Shown: positions 1 through 5,836 of the stretch, piece after piece
Numbering within the stretch: the first letter of the stretch is position 1
Layout: the number at the start of each line of letters is the position of its first letter
Assembly: GCF_000215975.1 (NCBI RefSeq)
Contig: NC_015682.1
Coordinates: 806,001-870,000 of the forward strand
DNA from: Thermodesulfobacterium geofontis OPF15
Lineage (GTDB): Bacteria; Desulfobacterota; Thermodesulfobacteria; Thermodesulfobacteriales; Thermodesulfobacteriaceae
DNA: 64,000 nt
Direction of reading: 5' to 3'
Translations under genes and position numbers: made by a program
The notes under the pieces: generated by a model
The model's input: the letters and a program-made list of their open reading frames with translations, nothing else
The model's database searches: none
What the model was told of the DNA's origin: nothing

Positions 1-114
1 TTTTTAACAAACCTTGCCCTTCCCTACTTCAGGTCTTTAAGACATTTAGTATCGATACTACTAGATGTAGCTTTGAAACCTTACCTGAGAAAACTAAAAA
101 AGCTTGTTTGTTAA
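1..114 (+). CDS. possible C-terminal end of a gene running in from the left
   Basis: Frame 1 is open from the window edge to a TAA at 112-114, giving 37 residues rich in Leu, Arg and Lys and ending Lys-Lys-Leu-Val-Cys. The composition looks protein-like, but 37 codons is short enough to be open by chance. A 14-bp perfect palindrome (AGTAAAGCTTTACT, 114-127) overlaps the stop. No family is recognised. It lies in what appears to be an integrated element. Confidence 0.3.
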   Translation, partial: FLTNLALPYFRSLRHLVSILLDVALKPYLRKLKKLVC

Positions 115-150
115 GTAAAGCTTTACTAAAAATTTTAACAGGTTATAACA

Positions 151-197
151 AATCAAACCTAATCAAACCTAATCAAACTTAATCAAACTTATCAAAC
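151..197. repeat. tandem 10-bp direct repeat
   Basis: Four consecutive copies of a 10-mer AATCAAACYT (two ending CCT, two ending CTT) occupy 151-190, followed by a partial fifth copy (ATCAAAC). The period equals about one helical turn, so all copies face the same side of the DNA. It sits between the possible gene end at 114 and the 3' end of the outer-membrane protein gene. An iteron or operator role is possible but is only inferred. Confidence 0.8.
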
Positions 198-246
198 GGC
201 ATTTTCGGTAGAGTCTCATTAATTGTGTAAAAATACAATTCAGTTT

Positions 247-1041
247 TTAAAAGGTTATTCTTAACGTAGCACCAGTTTCAGTTGAATGGTTTTTAGGTTC
301 AATCCATCCATTTCCCAAACTATCATAAGAAATATCAGATTCTTTTATATTCCAATACTTAACATAAGGTCCACCTGATAGCTCAAAAGACTTAAAGTTT
401 CTTACAATACTTACACCAGCTCTTATTCCATAACCATCATCTTGAGTGTTTTTTATATCTTCATAAGACGCTGGATCAACATCACTTAAATATGATTTTA
501 CTTTTCCACGAATAAAGTAATCATACTCGGCATAGCCTTTAATTTTCCAGTTGGGATTAATGTAATATACTCCAGAAATTCCTATAGGTACATAAAAATA
601 TCTAATGGTTCTTTTATATCCTGAAGCACCTAAGTTTGTTTCTTTTCCAGATGAATCATCAGTAAGTTTGCGGTATCCAAAACCTACATAAGGCATGAAA
701 GAAATGTTTTTGTAAGGAAACCATTCAGCACCTAAGAGTAATCTTACCTCAAAAAGTCTATCTTTTATTCCATCCATATCACCTGATTCATCTGAAGAAT
801 AATCAACTCTTGACCAAGCATATTTAGCTTCAAGCCCTGAAACAAGGTTCCAACACTTGTTTAAAGGATATTTTAGATATCCCTCTCCAGCAATTCCATA
901 AAACCATCCTCTTTCTTTCATTACACCTGGTTCTTTGTAAGTGATATAACTCACATCAGGACCGAGGTTAACTTCATACTCAAAAGCATAAGAAATACTA
1001 AAAGATAGAAAAATCCAAAGTACTACTAAAAAAGATAACAC
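247..1041 (-). CDS. outer-membrane beta-barrel protein
   Basis: This 264-residue protein has an N-terminal signal peptide (about residues 1-19, cleavage expected after Ser-Tyr-Ala). The rest alternates hydrophobic and polar residues with many Tyr and Gly, and the chain ends in Arg-Ile-Thr-Phe; a terminal Phe is the usual BamA-recognised end of a beta-barrel. It probably sits in the outer membrane as a roughly 8-10 strand barrel, like the OmpW/OmpA-barrel class; the ligand is unknown. The start is the GTG in ATGTG, about 9 bases after a GAGGGG Shine-Dalgarno; the overlapping ATG is out of frame and soon stops. It lies on the proposed integrated element, so it may be acquired. Confidence 0.75.
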   Translation of the reverse strand: MLSFLVVLWIFLSFSISYAFEYEVNLGPDVSYITYKEPGVMKERGWFYGIAGEGYLKYPLNKCWNLVSGLEAKYAWSRVDYSSDESGDMDGIKDRLFEVRLLLGAEWFPYKNISFMPYVGFGYRKLTDDSSGKETNLGASGYKRTIRYFYVPIGISGVYYINPNWKIKGYAEYDYFIRGKVKSYLSDVDPASYEDIKNTQDDGYGIRAGVSIVRNFKSFELSGGPYVKYWNIKESDISYDSLGNGWIEPKNHSTETGATLRITF

Positions 1042-1090
1042 ATTCTATTCCCCTCTTGAAGTTATCTAATTTTGAAATCTACTATAATTT

Positions 1091-1335
1091 TTAAATTTTA
1101 TCAAATGATAATAGGTTTGCCAAAAATTTTAGTGTGGCTATTTCAAAAAACATTTACTTTTGGTTTTCCTACAAATGATCTTTAGATAAATATTTTCACT
1201 ACCTAAAGGCTCACCCGACCTTTAATTTTATTGAGCCAAATAAACCCTCTATTCTAAATCTATTCCCTCCCTACCTCTCCCCGGTTCTCCTTTGCTACCT
1301 TCCTTAAAGAATGCTTTATTTTCATTCTAAATGTC
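1091..1335 (-). pseudogene. decayed transposase C-terminus
   Basis: Minus-strand reading needs at least two frame changes to give a transposase-like tail. One frame (about 1335-1260) reads Lys-Ile-Lys-His-Ser-Leu-Arg-Lys; a shifted frame (1264-1211) reads NRFRIEGLFGSIKLKVG before a stop; a further frame (1153-1091) reads Glu-Ile-Ala-Thr-Leu-Lys-Phe-Leu-Ala-Asn. The R-x-EGLFG-x-IK block is typical of DDE transposases near the catalytic Glu. The gene is broken by frameshifts and stops, so this is a remnant. No terminal inverted repeats were identified. It supports a mobile-element origin for the region left of the tRNA fragment. Confidence 0.45.
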
Positions 1336-1345
1336 TCTTTAACTC

Positions 1346-1639
1346 TTATAACAGCTCACATCCAAGCTCTAAAACCCTCTGAATTATGTCTATCGCATCC
1401 ATGAGAACTTTTAAAAGCTTCTCATCCAAATTTTTAACTCTGAAGTCGCTAATCCTGTAGAGAAGGGGTAGGAAGGTTTTGTTGAGAAGCCAAAGCAAGC
1501 GTTTCTCTGTGAGGGGCGTCCCATTAAAGTTTGATACAACCATAAAGCTATGATAAGACTCTTTGCATATTTTTAAAGTCTTCCACACTTTTTGTTTTAG
1601 GTGTTTCTCCTCAAACCTCCCATCTAAAATTAGTATCAT
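1346..1639 (-). CDS. hypothetical protein, possibly part of a decayed element
   Basis: A 97-residue frame rich in Leu, Lys and Arg without signal peptide or recognisable motif. There is no convincing Shine-Dalgarno before the ATG. It lies directly upstream, on the same strand, of the decayed transposase tail, so it may be another piece of that broken gene rather than an independent protein. I do not recognise a family. Confidence 0.25.
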   Translation of the reverse strand: MILILDGRFEEKHLKQKVWKTLKICKESYHSFMVVSNFNGTPLTEKRLLWLLNKTFLPLLYRISDFRVKNLDEKLLKVLMDAIDIIQRVLELGCELL

Positions 1640-1882
1640 TACAAAAATATCATATAAACTAAAATTTTGAAACAGCCTCCAATTGTACTTGACAAAAATG
1701 AATGTGATGTTTTAATTGAACTTGTTAGAAAAGTTAGTGAAAATGCAAACTTGTGGCTGTGTTTACAAAAACTTTACCTCAACAGATACGGCTTTGTTTA
1801 ATCTGTATCTGTCGTCACTGTTGTCAGTCTCTTTTTTTTCGTTTTTGTTGTTTTTTCTTGTTTTCCTTTTGTTCATTTCCAC
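1640..1882. other. non-coding element end next to the tRNA fragment
   Basis: This 243-base stretch contains no convincing gene. It holds an 8-bp inverted repeat, ACAGATAC (1782-1789) and GTATCTGT (1805-1812), separated by 15 bases, then a long pyrimidine-rich tract (about 1826-1880). It abuts the tRNA-Asp fragment, where integrase arm sites would be expected if this is an integrated element. That role is inferred. Confidence 0.4.
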
Positions 1883-1925
1883 CTGTCACGCAGGAGGTCG
1901 CGGGTTCAAGTCCCGTCAGCCCCGC
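1883..1925 (+). pseudogene. 3' half of tRNA-Asp (GTC), likely displaced attachment site
   Basis: The sequence reproduces a bacterial tRNA-Asp from the anticodon loop CTGTCAC (1883-1889) through the 3' anticodon stem, variable loop, T-arm with GGTTCAAGTCC, and the acceptor strand CAGCCCCG (1917-1924). The matching 5' half is absent: the bases before 1883 cannot pair with the anticodon stem and belong to an unrelated pyrimidine-rich tract. No CCA is encoded. A break exactly at the anticodon loop is the usual boundary for tyrosine-recombinase integration, which leaves an intact tRNA at one end of the element and a 3' fragment at the other. The intact copy is expected beyond the left edge. Confidence 0.85.
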
Positions 1926-1941
1926 TTTTTATTTTTTCTAT

Positions 1942-2745
1942 ATGGCAAATTTTACTTTTTCCCTTAAAAAATTTTTTCTTTTTCTCTTTTATCCCTCAAG
2001 TTTAATCCTCATCTTTTTTCTTCTAATTTCTATCTATGTAATTCTTGATAAAAGAAAGGGTAGGAGAAGATTTTTACTCTTTTTAGCTATTTTCCTTTAT
2101 TATTTTTCTTCTACTCCCTTTTTGCCTTATTTTCTTTTAAAACAATTGGAAAAGAATTATTCTATTCCTCCAAAAGAAGAAATAGCAAAGGTTAAAAATG
2201 TAGTAGTTCTTACTGGAAGAATATACGGAGAAGAAACTCTTAGTCCTGAGGAAAGGTTTTCTAGAGAAACCTTAGTAAGATTTCTGAAGGCTTTAGAATT
2301 AAAAAAACAATATCCTGACAAAAAAATCATACTTTTAGGTGGCTCCTATGAGGATAAAAATAATAAAGGGGCATCCTATTTAAAAATGTTAGCTGAAAAT
2401 TTTGGTTTTGAAGTTGAAGCCCTTGATGTACCACTTGATACTATTACCAGCGCAAAAATTTTAAAAGAATATTTATTAAAAAATGAAAAAAATGTGAATT
2501 CACCCTTTTTACTTTTAACTTCTGCTTATCATCTTCCAAGAGCTTACTATCTTTTTAAAAAAGAAGGTTTAAATCCTATTCCTTATCCCACTAATTATAG
2601 TTATAAACTTTGTAAGCCCTCTTTTAGTATTTGGAAATTTTTACCTAATGATTTATATATTGATTTAACTAACAGAGCAACTCATGAATACTTAGCTTTA
2701 GGTTTTTACAAAATGAAATATTTTATTTTGGAGAAATTCAAATGA
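1942..2745 (+). CDS. DUF218 (YdcF/ElyC-like) membrane-anchored protein
   Basis: A 267-residue protein. Residues about 10-60 form two hydrophobic helices; the DUF218 domain follows, with Val-Val-Val-Leu-Thr-Gly-Arg at its start and Leu-Thr-Ser-Ala-Tyr-His-Leu-Pro-Arg near residue 195. Family members (SanA, ElyC, YdcF) act at the cell envelope, often in peptidoglycan or lipid-carrier metabolism; the exact activity here is unknown. The frame is open back to 1753, but that part translates the tRNA-Asp fragment, so the ATG at 1942 is chosen. Its stop overlaps the gmhA start (ATGA), so the two are probably co-translated. Confidence 0.75.
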   Translation: MANFTFSLKKFFLFLFYPSSLILIFFLLISIYVILDKRKGRRRFLLFLAIFLYYFSSTPFLPYFLLKQLEKNYSIPPKEEIAKVKNVVVLTGRIYGEETLSPEERFSRETLVRFLKALELKKQYPDKKIILLGGSYEDKNNKGASYLKMLAENFGFEVEALDVPLDTITSAKILKEYLLKNEKNVNSPFLLLTSAYHLPRAYYLFKKEGLNPIPYPTNYSYKLCKPSFSIWKFLPNDLYIDLTNRATHEYLALGFYKMKYFILEKFK

Positions 2746-3329
2746 AAAAGATAGATTTAAAAAAGAAAATTTTTAATATTTTAGAAACTTCAAGAGAAGT
2801 TCAAAAGAAATTTATAGAGCTTGAAACAGAAAAGATTATAGAAGTGGTTCTTCTTGCTAAAAAAGTTATTTCAAGAAATGGAAAAATTCTTATTTTTGGG
2901 AATGGAGGAAGTGCAGCGGATGCTCAGCATTTAGCTGCTGAGCTTGTTAATCGTTTTAAAAAAGAAAGAGCCCCTTTACCAGCAATTGCTTTAACTACAG
3001 ATACTTCAATTTTAACTGCTATAGCAAATGATTATGATTTTTCTCAAATTTTTTCTAAACAAATTTTAGCCTTAGGTAAAAAAGGAGATATGGCTCTTGG
3101 AATTAGTACCAGTGGAAAATCTTCTAATGTAATATCTGCTTTAAAGGTGGCTAAGGAAATAGGTTTATATACAGTGGGCTTAAGTGGAGGAGATGGAGGA
3201 TTAATGAAAGATGTATGTGATTATCTTATTTTAGTCCCAAGTTTTGAAACACCTCGTATTCAAGAGGGACATCTTTTATTTTTACATATCTTTTCTGAAC
3301 TTTTAGAAGAAATTATTTTTTCTCAATAA
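2742..3329 (+). CDS. gmhA: phosphoheptose (sedoheptulose 7-phosphate) isomerase
   Basis: This cytoplasmic enzyme converts sedoheptulose 7-phosphate to heptose 7-phosphate, the first step to ADP-heptose for the LPS inner core. The 195 residues match the family length. Visible motifs are GNGGSAADAQH (53-63) and STSGKS (122-127), which bind the phosphate sugar in the SIS fold, and TPRIQEGHLLFLH (170-182), which carries the Gln and His metal ligands. A GGAG site precedes the ATG, which overlaps the upstream stop by four bases. tsaD follows after two bases. It indicates an LPS-bearing outer membrane. Confidence 0.93.
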   Translation: MKKIDLKKKIFNILETSREVQKKFIELETEKIIEVVLLAKKVISRNGKILIFGNGGSAADAQHLAAELVNRFKKERAPLPAIALTTDTSILTAIANDYDFSQIFSKQILALGKKGDMALGISTSGKSSNVISALKVAKEIGLYTVGLSGGDGGLMKDVCDYLILVPSFETPRIQEGHLLFLHIFSELLEEIIFSQ

Positions 3330-3331
3330 AG

Positions 3332-4342
3332 ATGCTTCTTGCTATAGAAACTTCTTGTGATGAAACAGGAGTTGCCCTTTTTTCTGAAAAGGGGAATTTA
3401 ATAAAACATCTTCTTTATTCCCAAGTAGCTCTTCATTCTCCTTTTGGAGGTATAGTTCCTGAAATTGCTTCACGTAAACAATTAGAGGTTCTTTCTCCTC
3501 TTATAAAAAAATTAGTAGAAGAAACAAAAATTTCTATTCAAGAAATTAAGGGAGTATGTGTAACTTTTGGTCCTGGGCTTATAGGTTCAATTTTAGTAGG
3601 TGTTTCGTTAGCAAAGGCATTGTGTTTTGCTCTTAAAATTCCTCTCTTCGCAGTTGATCATTTACAAGCTCATCTCTTTTCTATATTTTTAGAAAGGGAA
3701 GTAAAATTTCCCTACATAGGACTTCTTGTTTCTGGTGGGCATACAGCTCTTTTTTTAGTAAATTCTTGGGAGGATTATAAACTTTTAGGACATACAAGAG
3801 ATGATGCAGCTGGAGAAGCCTTTGATAAAGTAGCTAAACTCCTTAATCTTTCTTATCCAGGAGGTCCTATTATAAGTAAACTTGCAGAAAAAGGGAATAG
3901 AAATGCTATTTCCTTCCCTAGACCGCTTTTAGAAGAAGATACTTTTGATTTTAGTTTTTCAGGGCTTAAAACAGCTGTCTTAAATTATTTAAAAACAAAT
4001 CCCCAGTATAAAATTGAGGATGTATGTGCAAGTTTTGAAGAGGCAGTTTGTGAAGTTCTAATAGAAAAAACCCTAAGGGCAGGTGAAAAACTAAATATTT
4101 CAAGAATTGTAGTTGTAGGAGGAGTAGCTTCCAATCAAAGATTAAGAAAATCTTTTGCTGAAAAGGCTCAACAAAAAGGGGTTGAGGTTTATTTTCCTTC
4201 TCCAGAATTTTGTACTGATAATGCTGCTATGGTGGGAATAGTGGGATATTACAAATGGAAAAATGGGCTTTATGATACTTTAGAAAAGGAACCCTATGCA
4301 AGGTCAATCTTTAAGAAATTTAATTTTCAAATTCAGCCTTGA
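3332..4342 (+). CDS. tsaD: tRNA N6-adenosine threonylcarbamoyltransferase TsaD
   Basis: TsaD transfers threonylcarbamoyl from threonylcarbamoyl-AMP to A37 of ANN-reading tRNAs. At 336 residues it is full length. The ASKHA fold opens with AIETSCDETG; the metal-binding pair is H110 and H114 in VDHLQAH, and SGGHTAL and GGVASN follow in the expected order. The start lies two bases after gmhA and has no clear Shine-Dalgarno, so translational coupling is likely. The last 23 bases overlap the convergent regulator gene. Confidence 0.95.
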   Translation: MLLAIETSCDETGVALFSEKGNLIKHLLYSQVALHSPFGGIVPEIASRKQLEVLSPLIKKLVEETKISIQEIKGVCVTFGPGLIGSILVGVSLAKALCFALKIPLFAVDHLQAHLFSIFLEREVKFPYIGLLVSGGHTALFLVNSWEDYKLLGHTRDDAAGEAFDKVAKLLNLSYPGGPIISKLAEKGNRNAISFPRPLLEEDTFDFSFSGLKTAVLNYLKTNPQYKIEDVCASFEEAVCEVLIEKTLRAGEKLNISRIVVVGGVASNQRLRKSFAEKAQQKGVEVYFPSPEFCTDNAAMVGIVGYYKWKNGLYDTLEKEPYARSIFKKFNFQIQP

Positions 4343-5702
4343 GATTAAATTCCTTTATTTTTTTCTGTAAATAAGCTCTTTCCAAACCTATTTCTCTTGC
4401 TGTTTTAGAAATATTTCCTCCGTATTCAAGAAGCTTTCTTTTTAAAAATTCCTTTTCAAAAAGGAGTTTAGCTAATCTGTAATTTTTTTCTTTAAACCAT
4501 GGCTCTGTATTTTCTTGCAAGCTTTCTTTCTTTTTTATTAAATTTTTAAAATCAGAAGGTAAATCTTTATAACTAATTTCAGAAGAAGAAGATATTATTA
4601 CTAATCTTTCTATAAAATTTTTAAGCTCCCTTACATTTCCTGGCCAATCATATTCCATTAAAGCTTCTAAGGCATCACTTTTAATAATTTTCTTCTCACA
4701 ACCTATCTTATAGCTAAATTCTTCTAAAAATTCTTCTACTAATATAGGAATATCTTCTTTTCTTTCTCTTAAAGGAGGAATAAAGATGGGGAAGACGTTT
4801 ATTCTAAAAAAGAGATCCTCTCTAAATTTTCCTTTTTGGATTTCTTTTAATAAATCCTTATTAGTGGCTGAAATTATTCTTACATCAATTTCTATAGATT
4901 TATTACTTCCTAAACGTTCAAATCTTTTTTCTTGTAAAACTCTTAATAATTTTGCTTGGGCATCAAGGCTTAAATCTCCTATTTCATCCAAAAAAAGGGT
5001 TCCTTTATGTGCTAATTCAAGCTTTCCTTTTTTAAAACTTTGAGCTCCTGTGAAAGCTCCTTTTTCATATCCAAAAAGTTCAGATTCTATAAGGGTTTCA
5101 GGAATAGCTGCACAATTTATTTCTACAAAAGCTTCTTTTGCTCTTTTTGAATATAAATGAATTAATTTTGCCACTATCTCTTTACCAACCCCAGATTCTC
5201 CCTGAATTAAAACAGTGGTATCTGTAGGAGCTGCTTTTAAAATAAGTTCTCTTATTTTTTGGATAGCAGGAGATACTCCAGAAAGTTTTACTTCTCCAAA
5301 AATGTTTTCTCTTAATCTTTTGTTTTCTTCTTCTAAGAGAGCTAACTTTAAAGCATTTTCTACAGTTACAATAACTCTTTCATAAGAAAGGGGTTTTTCA
5401 ATAAAATCAAAAGCCCCCATTTTGATTGCTTTTACTGCTGTCTCAATATTTCCATGCCCTGAAATTACTATAATTTGAACCTCTGGATAGGTTTTTTTGA
5501 TTTTTTCTAAAACCTCAAATCCATCTATATCTTTTAACCACAGATCAAGAAGAATGACCTTTGGTTGTTTAAAATTTATCTCTTTTAAAAGTTCCTTACC
5601 CCAAAGAAAACTTCTTACTTGAAAATTTTCATCTTTGAGAATATCTTCAAGGGTTTCAAGAATACCTTTTTCATCATCTAAAATCCAAATTTCACCCTTC
5701 AT
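4320..5702 (-). CDS. NtrC-family sigma-54-dependent response regulator
   Basis: A 460-residue activator with three parts: a receiver domain (1-120, phospho-acceptor D53 in LLDLWLKD, Lys in EKPLS near 104), an AAA+ sigma-54 activation domain (about 140-370, Walker A GESGVGKE at 168-175, GAFTGA loop at 215-220), and a Fis-type helix-turn-helix (about 420-455). The intact GAFTGA loop means it should remodel sigma-54 RNA polymerase. No histidine kinase gene is adjacent, so its partner is unknown. The mRNA is probably almost leaderless: a TTGACA/TATCAT promoter ends only 11 bases before the ATG. Confidence 0.93.
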   Translation of the reverse strand: MKGEIWILDDEKGILETLEDILKDENFQVRSFLWGKELLKEINFKQPKVILLDLWLKDIDGFEVLEKIKKTYPEVQIIVISGHGNIETAVKAIKMGAFDFIEKPLSYERVIVTVENALKLALLEEENKRLRENIFGEVKLSGVSPAIQKIRELILKAAPTDTTVLIQGESGVGKEIVAKLIHLYSKRAKEAFVEINCAAIPETLIESELFGYEKGAFTGAQSFKKGKLELAHKGTLFLDEIGDLSLDAQAKLLRVLQEKRFERLGSNKSIEIDVRIISATNKDLLKEIQKGKFREDLFFRINVFPIFIPPLRERKEDIPILVEEFLEEFSYKIGCEKKIIKSDALEALMEYDWPGNVRELKNFIERLVIISSSSEISYKDLPSDFKNLIKKKESLQENTEPWFKEKNYRLAKLLFEKEFLKRKLLEYGGNISKTAREIGLERAYLQKKIKEFNLKAEFEN

Positions 5703-5713
5703 TATAATTTAAA

Positions 5714-5741
5714 ATGATATTATTTTATGAATACTTGTCAA
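5714..5741 (-). promoter_or_regulatory. promoter of the NtrC-type regulator
   Basis: Read on the minus strand: TTGACA (5741-5736), a 16-base spacer, then TATCAT (5719-5714). The predicted transcription start is about five bases before the ATG whose first base is 5702, leaving no room for a Shine-Dalgarno. Confidence 0.65.
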
Positions 5742-5787
5742 CCTTATACTTCCATAGAGCTTTGTTAAAAAGGGTTGACAAAAAAAA

Positions 5788-5815
5788 TTAACATGTTAAC
5801 GTTAACCTTTAAAAT
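5788..5815 (+). promoter_or_regulatory. promoter of the bioY-receptor gene
   Basis: TTAACA (5788-5793), 16-base spacer, TAAAAT (5810-5815); predicted start near 5822. An alternative -35, TTGACA at 5775-5780, has no good -10 partner. The proposed BirA operator covers the -10 box and the start point, as expected for repression. Confidence 0.55.
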
Positions 5816-5831
5816 TAAAATTGGTTAACAA
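5799..5831. promoter_or_regulatory. BirA-type biotin operator
   Basis: Half-sites ACGTTAACC (5799-5807) and GGTTAACAA (5823-5831) are separated by exactly 15 bases. The known bacterial biotin operator is TTGTNAACC, 14-16 bases, GGTTNACAA; the right half fits and the left differs in its first two bases. Because it lies just before a bioY gene, repression by biotinyl-AMP-loaded BirA is the natural reading. birA is not in the window. Confidence 0.85.
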
Positions 5832-5836
5832 AATTT

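Noticed and set aside
1883-1925. Functional tRNA-Asp gene
   Set aside because: The 5' half (acceptor strand, D-arm and anticodon stem 5' strand) is missing.
1753-1941. Upstream extension of the DUF218 gene
   Set aside because: Its codons translate the tRNA-Asp fragment and a pyrimidine tract; the ATG at 1942 gives a normal protein.
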